64,000 nucleotides of DNA. Origin: Methanomicrobiales archaeon HGW-Methanomicrobiales-1. Its GTDB lineage: Archaea; Halobacteriota; Methanomicrobia; Methanomicrobiales; Methanospirillaceae. Below are positions 15,839 through 25,026 of this stretch, piece by piece. Under the pieces are notes generated by a model, which was given only the letters and a program-made list of their open reading frames with translations, ran no database searches and was not told the DNA's origin. Where the stretch lies: contig PGYM01000002.1 in the NCBI GenBank assembly GCA_002839675.1, positions 352,111 to 416,110 on the forward strand, given 5' to 3'. Positions within the stretch are counted from its first letter, which is position 1. Each line of letters opens with the position of its first letter. The position numbers and the translations under genes are program-made.

Positions 15839-17086
15839 ATGGATTTTTCCGAAGCAGCAGACAGAATCTCCCGTAAGTTCTTAAAAAGCGGACAGACCGT
15901 TGATCCCAAGAAGATCGAAGGCAAACTCCGCAGACTGATCGAGGAGTTTGGCGTCCAGCCATCAGAAGCAGAACGCAGCGTGACCAATGAGCTCAACAAG
16001 GAGTTCAACATCCCCACGATGGGGACTGGCGGAAGCGCCGGCACTGGCAGCAGCGGGACAGCAGAGAAGAAGATCGCAGATGCGGCACCCGGCGAGTGGG
16101 TTACGATCGAAGGCAAGATCGTGGCACTCGCAGCTCCCGCATCACCCGCGATTGCCCAGGGGGGCGTTATAGCCGATGATTCCGGTGCCATCCGCTTTGT
16201 CGCATGGGCAAAGGCGAATGCACCGGCCATGGCACAGGGGTCCTGGTACCGGATCGAGTCTGCAGTCGTAGACGAGTTCAAAGGTATCGCGAGCCTGAAG
16301 ATCCATTCCGGCACCACGATCAAGGAGATTGAAGAGGACCGGGCACTCATGCCCTCGACCGTACCGATCAGCGGACTGCACCCGGGTATCGGAAGCATCC
16401 GGGCAAAGGTAGTCCAGGAATGGGATGCCTCCCATGAACGGATGCTCCAGTCCGGCCTGCTGGGCGATGAGACCGGCACGATCAAGTTCGTGATCTGGAA
16501 AGAGCCGGGCAAGGAAAGCCTGACACCGGGTTCGGTATACAATATTTTCTATGCACAGGTGGACGAGTACAATGGCAGGCTCTCGCTGAACCTCAATACC
16601 GCGATGGTCATGCAGGAAGAGGGCGATATTGCGGTGAGCGGGGGCGAAGCTGCAGTCAGTGGCGCCATCGTTCATGTCGCACCCGGCTCCGGCATCATCA
16701 AGCGCTGCCCGGTGGAAGGGTGCAACCGTGCCCTCTCACGTCAGAACTACTGCCCCGTGCACGAGATCCAGCCGAAATTCACCTATGACCTGCGGATCAA
16801 GGGATGGCTTGACGACGGCGAAAAGACTCACAGCATCCTGCTCCAGCGCGATGTGGTGGAGTCGCTCACGGGCATTTCCCTTGCTGCGGCACAGGAAATT
16901 GCCGAGAACAACCCGCTGGGCATGGACGAGGTTTTCCTCCAGATGCGGGATAAGGTGCTCGGCCGCTACATTACCTGCCACGGGCGCGAGATCGAAAACC
17001 GCGTTCTCGTCAATAAATGCGAGCCGGTGACATTTGAAAGCGAAAAACATACGGCACTTCTCAACCGGGCCGGGGGTGCATCATGA
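15839..17086 (+). CDS. rpa: Replication protein A (OB-fold single-stranded DNA-binding protein)
   Basis: This 415-residue protein binds single-stranded DNA in replication and repair. A helical N-terminus (~1-70) is followed by OB folds at about residues 80-165 and 185-285. A zinc finger ('CPVEGCNRALSRQNYCPVH', ~290-315) is embedded before a third OB-like region to the C-terminus. This is the euryarchaeal RPA layout. The ATG at 15839 is chosen over 15815 because GGAGAT lies 8 bases before it and the promoter would start transcription near 15822. The stop overlaps the next gene as ATGA. Confidence 0.93.
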   Translation: MDFSEAADRISRKFLKSGQTVDPKKIEGKLRRLIEEFGVQPSEAERSVTNELNKEFNIPTMGTGGSAGTGSSGTAEKKIADAAPGEWVTIEGKIVALAAPASPAIAQGGVIADDSGAIRFVAWAKANAPAMAQGSWYRIESAVVDEFKGIASLKIHSGTTIKEIEEDRALMPSTVPISGLHPGIGSIRAKVVQEWDASHERMLQSGLLGDETGTIKFVIWKEPGKESLTPGSVYNIFYAQVDEYNGRLSLNLNTAMVMQEEGDIAVSGGEAAVSGAIVHVAPGSGIIKRCPVEGCNRALSRQNYCPVHEIQPKFTYDLRIKGWLDDGEKTHSILLQRDVVESLTGISLAAAQEIAENNPLGMDEVFLQMRDKVLGRYITCHGREIENRVLVNKCEPVTFESEKHTALLNRAGGAS

Positions 17087-17685
17087 GCACTCCCGCACGC
17101 GAGATGGGAAGAAAGGAGGGGTCGTTCGAACGCGAACCGGCACGCCGGGTATTTGCCAGCGAACTGCGGGAATGCCGGTACCAGTTCAAGGATGGCGAGG
17201 ACGAGAAGAGCCCTACGTTTGTCCTGCTCCCGACCGGGGAACGCAGCAACCGGATCTTCATTGTCGGCACGCTGACCGAAAAGACACGGCAGGGAGACCA
17301 GAATATTTTCTATCGCGGCAGGGTCGTAGATCCGACCGGGACCTTCTTTATCATGGCTGGCAGTTACCAGCCCGAGGCAATGCAGCAGCTGGCAAAGATA
17401 GAGACGCCGGCCTTTGTCGCGGTCATCGGCAAGCCGAGCCTGTACAGGAAGGACGAGGCCAGTGCACCGATGGTATCGGTCCGCGTGGAATCGATCAATG
17501 TCGTGGACAAAGAGACCCGGGATCTCTGGGTGCTTGACACGGCTGAACGCACGCTGGACCGGATCGAGGCTTTCGCCGCAGGCACTGCACCGGATGTTAT
17601 CAAGGCCAAAGAGCAGTATCCCACGATTGATCCGGTGACCTTCCGGAAGATTGCGTACGATGCGCTGGCCCAGATCAAAATGTAA
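17083..17685 (+). CDS. RPA-associated protein (RPA32-like, COG3390 type)
   Basis: 200 residues with an OB fold (around 30-130: '[20 protein letters not shown]', '[11 protein letters not shown]') and a C-terminal helical region (~150-200) like a winged helix. Genes of this family sit directly after rpa in many euryarchaea, and the products form a complex with RPA. The ATGA overlap here supports co-translation. It probably stabilises or modulates the RPA complex on DNA. Confidence 0.88.
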   Translation: MSTPAREMGRKEGSFEREPARRVFASELRECRYQFKDGEDEKSPTFVLLPTGERSNRIFIVGTLTEKTRQGDQNIFYRGRVVDPTGTFFIMAGSYQPEAMQQLAKIETPAFVAVIGKPSLYRKDEASAPMVSVRVESINVVDKETRDLWVLDTAERTLDRIEAFAAGTAPDVIKAKEQYPTIDPVTFRKIAYDALAQIKM

Positions 17686-17755
17686 TCCCAGTCTTCATTT
17701 TTTTCATTACGGCACAAACCTTATCATTCCTGGTTCCAATCACTCTTCGATCCCT

Positions 17756-17917
17756 ATGGAGCAGAAAGAGATCAGTGCGCTCATCAAGGACATTGAAACA
17801 AAAGTGCTAAAGGAAGAGGCAAAGAAACTGGGGTTCAAACTCGGGCGATGTCCGACAAAGATGACCATTGCAAAGATGCTACCCGAGGAATGCCTGAAAA
17901 AACTGGCAAAAAAGTGA
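17756..17917 (+). CDS. Small basic protein, unknown function (53 residues)
   Basis: A 53-residue, strongly basic protein ('[18 protein letters not shown]' ... '[10 protein letters not shown]') predicted as two or three short helices, with two Cys. The ATG at 17756 is chosen; longer frames would run back into the RPA partner gene. It lies 70 bases after that gene and may share its transcript. The '[14 protein letters not shown]' end could be a small helix-hairpin unit. No family recognised. Confidence 0.6.
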   Translation: MEQKEISALIKDIETKVLKEEAKKLGFKLGRCPTKMTIAKMLPEECLKKLAKK

Positions 17918-17989
17918 GCAGGCAGTCGCAGGACACAAAAATCCCCCTCATCTCTGCACAGCCAATCGCATTGAATACAATAGTAACCG

Positions 17990-19174
17990 TCAGTATACCT
18001 CAACGAGTCCACGGCTCTTCCCCGTGATCGACCGGCCCCCCTGCGGGGTTACGATAAACGTGTTCTCGATCCCCACCAGTCCAATCTTCGGGATGCCTTT
18101 CTTAGGTTCGAGGGCAAAGACCATTCCTTCCTGTAGGGGTTCATCGAATCCTTGCGCAATGACTGGCATCTCATCAATCCAGAGCCCGATCCCGTGACCG
18201 AGGAACTTGACCTTGTGCTTCCCGAATCCCATGAAATTGTTCAGGAATTCAGGCTCAAGCCCCTCCATGACGGTTGTGTAGAGCTCTGACGGGATAGCCC
18301 CTGGTTTGAGGAGCGCAGCCAGCTGATCCTGTATCTCGACGCACCGCTCGTGCTCCCGTATTGCTTCATCGGGAATCGGCTTCCCGAACATATAGCTCAT
18401 GGTCTTGTCGGTCTGGTACCCTTTGTACCCGCACCCGATATCGATCACCACTAAGTCGCCCTTCTTCAGTTTCCGTTCCCGGCAGCCCATCAGCGGAACG
18501 GACGGGTGCATACCGAAGATGCCGCCAGGGGTATTGACACACGTGGGAGAGATGGAACTCGTGCCAAACCCGATCTGGCCGAGCAGCATCTCGTTGAACA
18601 TACCGAACCGGATGATACCCTGGTGGCCCTCCTTTACCATGAGAGAGTAGAGATCGCAGGTGAGTTCGACCTCATCGATCCCTTCTACCAGCATACCGGG
18701 AATGCAGTCTTCAAGCACGTGGCGGTGAATTTTCCCCGCATGTTCCATCAGGGAAAGTTCATACCGGCTCTTCACAGACCTGACTGCTGAAACCTGTTCA
18801 TCGACTGACTTTACGTTCGTAAATGGCAGGTATTTCTGCAACCGCTGGAGCTGAGCGATCGGCATTGTGTCGGTTTCAAGATACACGGTGGACGGAAGAT
18901 TTCCCATTCCCGCAGCTACGTCCCGGTAGCTCTTCATATTCCGGATGTCCGGAAAGAGCGACTCTGCCAGTCCCCGCTCAAAACTCTGCCGTACCCAGAA
19001 GACGGCATCGCCTGCCTGTGGGATGAGCAGGAGTCCGTCTTGCATCGTGCCCGTGAAATAGTAGAGGGGGATCTTGCCAACAATGGCTGCAAGCTCCCAG
19101 CCGGGACAGGTACTATCCATCCGGGCCCGGAAACGCTTCAGCCGGTCTTCGAGTTCGGTGAGCGGAACTTTCAT
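17990..19174 (-). CDS. M24-family metallopeptidase (Xaa-Pro aminopeptidase-like)
   Basis: 394 residues with the creatinase/aminopeptidase P layout: an N-terminal domain (~1-150) and a pita-bread catalytic domain (~155-390). The five metal ligands are all present: two Asp in 'VIDIGCGYKGYQTDKT', His in 'LGHGIGLWIDE', Glu in 'ALEPKKGI' and Glu in 'GIENTFIV'. It likely removes N-terminal residues next to proline, or acts as a related dipeptidase; the substrate cannot be told. Length is normal. It is monocistronic, convergent with the small basic gene. Confidence 0.92.
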   Translation of the reverse strand: MKVPLTELEDRLKRFRARMDSTCPGWELAAIVGKIPLYYFTGTMQDGLLLIPQAGDAVFWVRQSFERGLAESLFPDIRNMKSYRDVAAGMGNLPSTVYLETDTMPIAQLQRLQKYLPFTNVKSVDEQVSAVRSVKSRYELSLMEHAGKIHRHVLEDCIPGMLVEGIDEVELTCDLYSLMVKEGHQGIIRFGMFNEMLLGQIGFGTSSISPTCVNTPGGIFGMHPSVPLMGCRERKLKKGDLVVIDIGCGYKGYQTDKTMSYMFGKPIPDEAIREHERCVEIQDQLAALLKPGAIPSELYTTVMEGLEPEFLNNFMGFGKHKVKFLGHGIGLWIDEMPVIAQGFDEPLQEGMVFALEPKKGIPKIGLVGIENTFIVTPQGGRSITGKSRGLVEVY

Positions 19175-19268
19175 GTGGATAAAAATGGGGCTTAAGGGAT
19201 GATAAGAATAATGAAATCTGCCGGGAATCCGGGGTTATGGTATTAGTAAAAAGGTTAAATCGGGAATT

Positions 19269-19949
19269 TTATTTCCTTTTGCTTTTCTCTGCTTCCCATC
19301 GTTCCATAACGGTCGGTCCATCGATAAACACGAGCCCGTGCTTTCTCGCATAGCGCTGTGCATCTTCTTTTGACAGCGCATAGCCGGACTCATCGTCAAG
19401 CATCTCACAAATCGTGACTGCCGGTGTGATTCCCGCCATCTCGGCCATCGCGATCGAGAGCTCGGTCTGGCCTTTCCTCACATCAAGAAGCCCGTCCGCT
19501 GCCCTGAGAAGGGCCATATGGCCCGGTGTGCGGAATGTTTCGTGGAAACTCACATCGCCACCATTGAGCGCACGCTTCACCTGCTCGGCGATCGCGTTGA
19601 CCGTCAGGGTCCGGTCGCGATCGGTGATACCCGTGAATGTATTCCGGTGGTTCACCCAGAGTGAGAAGGAGGAGTGATTCTTCCGGTCGTACGGGATGTC
19701 GCCATCCCGTTCCGCAACCGCAATTGCCCTTAGGGCATCGCTGGCAAACGGGAGGCCGAGCCGCTGGGCTGCAACCGGGTGGACTGCCGTGCAGATCAGC
19801 CCGCCGCCATCCTTGCGCATCCGCAGGATATCTTTTGGGGTGACTGAGTCGGAGCGGATCGCAAAATCCGTCTCGCCTTCCCGATCTGCGAAATCATAGA
19901 GAAGGATAAATTTCCCATCACGCAGCGCTGCAAGCGCCTCATCGATCAC
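19269..19949 (-). CDS. ribB: 3,4-dihydroxy-2-butanone 4-phosphate synthase
   Basis: This enzyme makes the four-carbon precursor of riboflavin from ribulose 5-phosphate. Signatures include 'LLYDFADREGETDFAIRSD', the Asp/Thr-rich metal site, 'FRTPGHMALLRA' and 'TELSIAMAEMAG'. The start is the GTG at 19949, giving 226 residues; its GTGA overlaps the ribK stop. A longer frame reaching 20159 would add a Cys/Arg-rich segment with no homology that merely reads through ribK. Single-domain form without GTP cyclohydrolase II, as in archaea. Confidence 0.93.
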   Translation of the reverse strand: MIDEALAALRDGKFILLYDFADREGETDFAIRSDSVTPKDILRMRKDGGGLICTAVHPVAAQRLGLPFASDALRAIAVAERDGDIPYDRKNHSSFSLWVNHRNTFTGITDRDRTLTVNAIAEQVKRALNGGDVSFHETFRTPGHMALLRAADGLLDVRKGQTELSIAMAEMAGITPAVTICEMLDDESGYALSKEDAQRYARKHGLVFIDGPTVMERWEAEKSKRK

Positions 19950-20611
19950 GGCCCCACCTCGACGCTGACGCTGTCCGAGTCCTCGACACCGAGTTTCCTG
20001 CGAAGTGCCATCGGTGCTATCACTTCTATAATGTCCTCGGGGTAGTGAGTTCTGCCGGGCACAACAATTCCGCAGGAAATCGTGCCAATCCGGCACGCAA
20101 TGCATTTCGCATCGCCGAAGGTCCGGCCGTCCGTTGAGAATCCCTTGATGCGTGTCCACTCGAGCGCATCGATCTTCTTGCGCACCGCGATGCTGGAAGG
20201 AGAGAGGCGGATGTTGAGCGTGCCAGGGTAGGGCTCAAATCCAAGATGGGTATTGAACTGTTCCTTGTAAGAGGCAAGGCTCATGTAATATTTTCCCTCG
20301 CCGATGCCAGAAACTACAGCGCCATTCAGCACATAGGACTTGCCACCCTCAGTAAAGATACGGGAATATTCCTGGTGTTCCCTGCGGAGTTCATCCTCAC
20401 CATGCTTGGTCAGGGTAACATGCTGGCCGTCAGAGGCAAGGGTCCGGCTGATGAGCCCCTGCGTTTCAAGCCCTTTGAGTCGCCGCGATGCGGTCTGCTG
20501 GCTGATCGCAAGCATCGTACCGATGCTTTGCGTGGAGACAAAGACGGGGCCCTTGCAACCGCCACGCAGTGCAATGGCCTTGAGACACTGGAGATCTTCA
20601 GCAGGTATCAT
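19946..20611 (-). CDS. ribK: CTP-dependent riboflavin kinase fused to an HTH domain (RbkR type)
   Basis: 221 residues. Residues ~1-85 form a winged HTH ('QSIGTMLAISQQTASRRLK', 'HVTLTKHGEDELR'). Residues ~95-221 are the archaeal riboflavin kinase barrel ('VSGIGEGKYYMSLASYKE', 'LGFEPYPGTLNIRL', 'GRTHYPEDIIEVI'), which makes FMN using CTP. Proteins with this fusion are known as regulator-kinases of riboflavin genes (RbkR). The ATG at 20611 coincides with the transcript start expected from the TATA box, so the mRNA is probably leaderless. It is cotranscribed with ribB, and a repeated motif around its own TATA box suggests autoregulation. Confidence 0.92.
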   Translation of the reverse strand: MIPAEDLQCLKAIALRGGCKGPVFVSTQSIGTMLAISQQTASRRLKGLETQGLISRTLASDGQHVTLTKHGEDELRREHQEYSRIFTEGGKSYVLNGAVVSGIGEGKYYMSLASYKEQFNTHLGFEPYPGTLNIRLSPSSIAVRKKIDALEWTRIKGFSTDGRTFGDAKCIACRIGTISCGIVVPGRTHYPEDIIEVIAPMALRRKLGVEDSDSVSVEVGP

Positions 20612-20623
20612 ACTTATCAAAAT

Positions 20624-20649
20624 TGAGTTGCTCCCTATTTATGAGTTGC
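20624..20649 (-). promoter_or_regulatory. Direct repeats flanking the ribK TATA box, probable RbkR operator
   Basis: On the minus strand GCAACTCA occurs twice (20649-20642 and 20631-20624) on either side of, and touching, the TATA-like ATAAATAG (20642-20635). The 18-base spacing puts both copies on nearly the same face of the helix. A related AACTCA lies at 20710-20715 beside the TATA box of the divergent HTH gene. Confidence 0.55.
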
Positions 20650-20735
20650 CCTCCGGGAAATCCTCCGTCGGGGTTCGTTCACTGTCGAAGCCACGTTCGC
20701 TAATTATATAACTCAACGGGTCTTTGTTAATAAGC

Positions 20736-21446
20736 ATGAAATCCGGAAAGCGGAACCAGCTCGCTGAAAAGATGGCTGGTGAGATTACGCTGTCGGACTC
20801 ACCGGGGCATGCGCTGAAAAAATGGCGCATGAACTTCGAGATCGCACCCGGCGTCTTATCAGAACGCCTTGGTGTCTCACCGTCCGTAATCAGTGATTAC
20901 GAGAGCGGAAGGAGGAAAAGCCCCGGAACCGCCGTTGTCGGCAAGATTGTCGATGCACTCCTCACCTCTGATGAGGAGACCGGCGGTAAACACATTGAAA
21001 AATTCTCAACCATGCTCTTTTCGGCAGTTGACGATGATGTGATCTATGACCTCCACGAGTACGGTTCACCCGTACCACTGAAAGATTTTTCAGATGCGAT
21101 CGGGTGCTCAGTACTCTGTGGTTCCATGGACAAGGCCATCTTCGGCTATACCGTGGTCAACAGCCTGAACGCGATCATGCAACTCTCATCCGATGAGTTC
21201 AATCGTCTTTACGGCTGGAGCACGGAACGGGCGCTGGTCTTTACCAATGTCTCGACCGGAAAATCACCGATGGTTGCCATCCGCGTGACACCGTTCAAGC
21301 CGCGATGTGTGGTGCTGCAGGGAATCGATGCTGCAGATGTCCACCCCATCGTGGAAAAGATGGCAGAACGCGATCGCATCACCGTCTTGTGTACGAGCAT
21401 GGATGTGGATAAAATCGTGAGTACTCTGAGGAACAAAGAATGGTAG
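20736..21446 (+). CDS. XRE-type helix-turn-helix regulator upstream of HMG-CoA synthase
   Basis: 236 residues: an HTH of the XRE/Cro type at ~25-75 ('[20 protein letters not shown]') and a C-terminal domain of archaeal type (COG1709-like) that may sense a ligand. The ATG at 20736 is chosen; an in-frame TTG 12 bases earlier would lie before the transcript start predicted from the TATA box AATTATATA (20702-20710). Its end overlaps the HMG-CoA synthase gene, so it is the first gene of the mevalonate operon and a plausible regulator of isoprenoid synthesis. Confidence 0.87.
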   Translation: MKSGKRNQLAEKMAGEITLSDSPGHALKKWRMNFEIAPGVLSERLGVSPSVISDYESGRRKSPGTAVVGKIVDALLTSDEETGGKHIEKFSTMLFSAVDDDVIYDLHEYGSPVPLKDFSDAIGCSVLCGSMDKAIFGYTVVNSLNAIMQLSSDEFNRLYGWSTERALVFTNVSTGKSPMVAIRVTPFKPRCVVLQGIDAADVHPIVEKMAERDRITVLCTSMDVDKIVSTLRNKEW

Positions 21447-22492
21447 GCATCATTACTTACGGTGTATATATACCGAAATATCGTATCAAGGTCGAAGAGA
21501 TTGCCCGGGTCTGGGGCGCAAATGCCGCAGACATCACCGGGGGACTGGGCGTTTTTGAGAAGTCAGTTCCTGACCTTGACGAAGACGCAGCAACCATTGC
21601 TGTTGAAGCGGCACGAAACGCACTCCTGCGCCGGCATGTTGACCCGAAAGATATCGGGGCCGTGTACGTGGGCAGCGAGTCGCATCCGTATGCGGTGAAA
21701 CCTACGGCATGCACGGTCGGGGAAGCCATCGGTGCCACCCCGAATATGACCGCAGCGGACTATGAATTTGCCTGCAAGGCAGGTACGGCTGCAATCCAGA
21801 CTTGTATGGGCATGGTGAAGAGCAAAATGATCCCCTTGGGGCTTGCCATCGGTTCCGATGTCTCGCAGGGTGCGCCGGGCGATGCGCTCGAGTACACCGC
21901 AGCGGCAGGCGGGGCAGCCTATGTTATCGGGAACGATGATCCGATCGCAACGATCCACCACACCTGTTCTTTCACCACCGACACGCCGGATTTCTGGCGC
22001 CGCGAAGGACAGGATTACCCCCGCCATGGTGGGCGGTTCACCGGCGATCCCGGATACTTCAAGCACGTGAAGGGTGCAAGCAACCTCCTCTTCGAGCAGA
22101 CCAAAAAGACTCCGAAGGACTTTACGTATGCAGTCTTCCACCAGCCCAACGCGAAGTTCCCGCAGAAAGTTGCAAAGGACCTCGGCTTCACTACTGCACA
22201 GATAAAGCCGGGCCTTGTGGTGCCGCACCTCGGTAATACCTACTCCGGTGCATCACCCATTGGTCTTGCAGCAACACTCGACATCGCAAAACCGGGCGAC
22301 ACCATCTTTGTCTGCTCGTTCGGGTCCGGTGCCGGCGGCGACGCATTCGATATTGAAGTGACTGATGCAATCCTGTCGGATGCATTCAGGCGGGATGCAG
22401 CACCGAGTGTCGAGAAACTGCTTGAAAATCCCATATACCTTGATTATGCACGATATGCACAGCACAAAGGAAAACTGGTGATGCAATCATGA
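21440..22492 (+). CDS. Hydroxymethylglutaryl-CoA synthase (archaeal type)
   Basis: 350 residues. It condenses acetoacetyl-CoA with acetyl-CoA to HMG-CoA, the precursor of mevalonate. The catalytic Cys112 is in '[11 protein letters not shown]', the general base Glu80 in 'GSESHPY', and the His in '[10 protein letters not shown]'. It has the short archaeal form. In related methanogens it forms one large complex with the thiolase and DUF35 protein encoded next, sharing a CoA site so acetoacetyl-CoA is passed directly; the identical gene order here fits. It overlaps both neighbours by a few bases. Confidence 0.95.
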   Translation: MVGIITYGVYIPKYRIKVEEIARVWGANAADITGGLGVFEKSVPDLDEDAATIAVEAARNALLRRHVDPKDIGAVYVGSESHPYAVKPTACTVGEAIGATPNMTAADYEFACKAGTAAIQTCMGMVKSKMIPLGLAIGSDVSQGAPGDALEYTAAAGGAAYVIGNDDPIATIHHTCSFTTDTPDFWRREGQDYPRHGGRFTGDPGYFKHVKGASNLLFEQTKKTPKDFTYAVFHQPNAKFPQKVAKDLGFTTAQIKPGLVVPHLGNTYSGASPIGLAATLDIAKPGDTIFVCSFGSGAGGDAFDIEVTDAILSDAFRRDAAPSVEKLLENPIYLDYARYAQHKGKLVMQS

Positions 22493-23655
22493 GAGACGTA
22501 GCAGTGATTGGTGTAGGCTGCACCCGATTCGGTGAGAAATGGTCGGAGTCCTTCCGGGATATGTTTGTGGAGGCAGGGGCTCTCGCCCTTGAGGATGCCC
22601 AGCTTTCCGGGGAAAAGATCGATGCAATGTATGTCGGGAACATGAGCGCAGGACGCTTCATCGAGCAGGAGCACATCGGCGCCCTGATCGCAGACTACGC
22701 AGGTATGGCAACACGCCACATCCCGTCAACGCGGGTTGAAGCCGCATGCGCATCCGGGGGTCTTGCCTTCCGGCAGGCTGTCATCGCCGTTGCAAGCGGT
22801 ATGGAAGATATCGTTGTCGCAGCAGGTGTCGAAAAGATGACCGATGTGGAGCCGGGTGCAAGTACCGACGCCCTCACCGGTGCTGCAGACCGCGAGTGGG
22901 AAGGGTTTGTCGGCGCGACATTCCCCGGCCTTTACGCAATGATCGCACAGGACTACATGCACAAATATGGCATGACACGCGAACAACTGGCACAGGTGGC
23001 CGTGAAGAACCATTACAACGGCGCCCGTAACCCCATTGCCCAGTTCCAGCAGGAGATCACCCTCGATACCGTGCTGAGATCTACCATGGTCGCTGACCCT
23101 CTCCGACTCTTTGACTGCTCACCCATCACGGACGGGGCAGCGGCAGTTATTGTCGCACCGCTCGACCGTGCCCGCGAATTCACCGACACGCCAATCAAGG
23201 TTCTCGCGAGCGCACAGGCAAGCGATACGATCACCCTCCACGACCGACGGGACATTTCAACGCTGGACGCGACTATTGCTGCAGGCCAGCGGGCGTTTAA
23301 GATGGCAAAACTGACGCACAAGGACATCAATATGGTCGAAGTGCACGACTGCTTCTCGATCGCAGAGATCTGTGCCATCGAAGACCTCGGGTTCTGCAAG
23401 AAGGGCACGGCGGGCAAATTCACCGCCGACGGCGAGACTGCCCTTGGAGGCTCAATTCCGGTCAACACAAGCGGCGGCCTCAAGGCCTGCGGCCACCCCG
23501 TCGGGGCTACCGGTATCAAGCAGGTATACGAGATTGTCCAGCAGCTCCGCGGCGATGCGGGCAGACGGCAGGTCGATGGCGCAAAGATCGGCATGACGCA
23601 CAACGTGGGCGGAACCGGTGCCACGGTCGCTGTGCACATTCTCGGGAGGGTGTAA
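22489..23655 (+). CDS. Acetyl-CoA C-acetyltransferase (archaeal thiolase)
   Basis: 388 residues. Condenses two acetyl-CoA to acetoacetyl-CoA for mevalonate synthesis. The nucleophile is Cys87 ('[12 protein letters not shown]'); the His and second Cys region appear in '[10 protein letters not shown]' and '[14 protein letters not shown]', with '[16 protein letters not shown]' at the C-terminus. It belongs to the SCP-x-like archaeal thiolase group. ATGA overlap with HMG-CoA synthase supports stoichiometric synthesis. Confidence 0.94.
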   Translation: MRDVAVIGVGCTRFGEKWSESFRDMFVEAGALALEDAQLSGEKIDAMYVGNMSAGRFIEQEHIGALIADYAGMATRHIPSTRVEAACASGGLAFRQAVIAVASGMEDIVVAAGVEKMTDVEPGASTDALTGAADREWEGFVGATFPGLYAMIAQDYMHKYGMTREQLAQVAVKNHYNGARNPIAQFQQEITLDTVLRSTMVADPLRLFDCSPITDGAAAVIVAPLDRAREFTDTPIKVLASAQASDTITLHDRRDISTLDATIAAGQRAFKMAKLTHKDINMVEVHDCFSIAEICAIEDLGFCKKGTAGKFTADGETALGGSIPVNTSGGLKACGHPVGATGIKQVYEIVQQLRGDAGRRQVDGAKIGMTHNVGGTGATVAVHILGRV

Positions 23656-23656
23656 G

Positions 23657-24046
23657 ATGTCAGTCGCACGATTCTGGCGAAAGATACCGCAGCGCTACAA
23701 CCTGATCGGCACGAAATGCGAGACCTGTGGAAGCCACTTCTTCCCCCCGCGGTCATTCTGCCCGGACTGCCGCAGGGACGGAAAGATTGTGAACCACAAA
23801 TTTGCCGGAAAGGGAGAGGTTGTCACGTACACGATCATCCAGACAGCCCCGGACAATTTCGCATCTCACGGACCGTACGTGCTTGCCATCATCAAGCTCG
23901 ACGAAGGACCGAGGATGACCACCCAGGTTATCTGCGACCCGAGCGAAGTAAAGATCGGCATGCGGGTCAAAAGCGTATTCCGCAGGATCGCCACCGATGG
24001 CGAGAGCGGCATCATCCACTACGGCACCAAGTTTGCGCCGGAGTAA
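23657..24046 (+). CDS. DUF35 zinc-ribbon/OB-fold bridging protein of the thiolase-HMGS complex
   Basis: 129 residues: a rubredoxin-like zinc ribbon (Cys21/24 and Cys35/38, 'KCETCGSHFFPPRSFCPDC') and an OB fold to the C-terminus. Proteins of this family bridge thiolase and HMG-CoA synthase in archaea and hold the complex together. The start ATG 23657 follows the strong site GGGAGGG (23644-23650) by 6 bases and lies one base past the thiolase stop. Confidence 0.93.
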   Translation: MSVARFWRKIPQRYNLIGTKCETCGSHFFPPRSFCPDCRRDGKIVNHKFAGKGEVVTYTIIQTAPDNFASHGPYVLAIIKLDEGPRMTTQVICDPSEVKIGMRVKSVFRRIATDGESGIIHYGTKFAPE

Positions 24047-24073
24047 TCATTTCTTTTTTTCCAAATCATCCGG

Positions 24074-24880
24074 TTACGGATAATCATCAGGTACTTCACC
24101 ACCCATTTCCCGCACGATCCAGACGGCTCTTTCTTCTTCCCCGGTAGGGATGGGAATTACCACATCAAATGGCTGGATAATAAAACGATCGACCAGCTGG
24201 GAAAATGAAAAAATAATCGCCATCGGCTTCTTCTTGGCGGCCTTGCGAAGCTGGATCCCGGTCTTCCACACAAGAAATGAGCGGAACGGGTAGACTACCC
24301 CCTCGTAGATGATCCCGAAGTGGGAGAGAAACGCATCGTGCGATGCTTTCATTGCCCGCTGCCGTTCGATCCAGGGCATGATCCGGGAGACAATATATAA
24401 AAATACCATCAGTGCAAGCAGGAAAATGCCGGTCTCAAGGCCACCATCCTCAACGAAGATCAGGAAGAAAAGCGCCACAATCACGAGCATCCCCCCGACA
24501 ATGAAAAATACCGCCCGGTTCCGCTCCTGAAATTCACCATACTCCCGCTCCACGCTTACCCGGGCTACATCCTCCGGATAGGTCCAGTGGGCTAGCAGGG
24601 AGGGATCGGCAAGGATCGTATCCATCACCCGGGCCCGGTGGACAAAGAGCAGGGCAACAGCAATACTGCTGATCGCGAGAAAGAGAGAGACAAAAGCAAT
24701 CGCATACCCTCCGTCCATACCGTCAATGAACAGGTATGACAGGAAAAAAATCAGCACAAATATAACTGCTGCAATCAGCGAGGCTGCAACTTTTTTCCAT
24801 TCGGTATTGGGCGTCATGGATTTCTTATCTCTTATGGAACCATCAGGTAATTTTGGGTTTCGATCACGAGATGCATTCAT
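24074..24880 (-). CDS. Four-helix membrane protein, unknown function
   Basis: 268 residues with two hairpins of predicted membrane helices (~30-52 and 58-80; ~122-142 and 148-168) and a cytoplasmic C-terminal domain (~170-268) with a mixed alpha/beta pattern ending 'ERAVWIVREMGGEVPDDY'. The first ~28 residues are polar; the ATG at 24817 (residue 22) is a shorter option. I recognise no family. It converges with the mevalonate operon and is separated from RNase J by 146 bases. Confidence 0.75.
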   Translation of the reverse strand: MNASRDRNPKLPDGSIRDKKSMTPNTEWKKVAASLIAAVIFVLIFFLSYLFIDGMDGGYAIAFVSLFLAISSIAVALLFVHRARVMDTILADPSLLAHWTYPEDVARVSVEREYGEFQERNRAVFFIVGGMLVIVALFFLIFVEDGGLETGIFLLALMVFLYIVSRIMPWIERQRAMKASHDAFLSHFGIIYEGVVYPFRSFLVWKTGIQLRKAAKKKPMAIIFSFSQLVDRFIIQPFDVVIPIPTGEEERAVWIVREMGGEVPDDYP

Positions 24881-25026
24881 TGGGCGGGCGAAAGAGCCTT
24901 GATAAAATGAACGTTGGCAGGTTTTTAGAAAGGTGCAAATCTACCGTATTTTTGAAAACAGGAAATAATATGGGGTATTTTCTCACTGAACCATTTCATG
25001 GTTTTTTATCATCGTCAGAACGGTTC

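Noticed and set aside
19950-20159. N-terminal extension of ribB
   Set aside because: The extension only reads through ribK in another frame. The GTG at 19949 with GTGA overlap gives the normal protein length.
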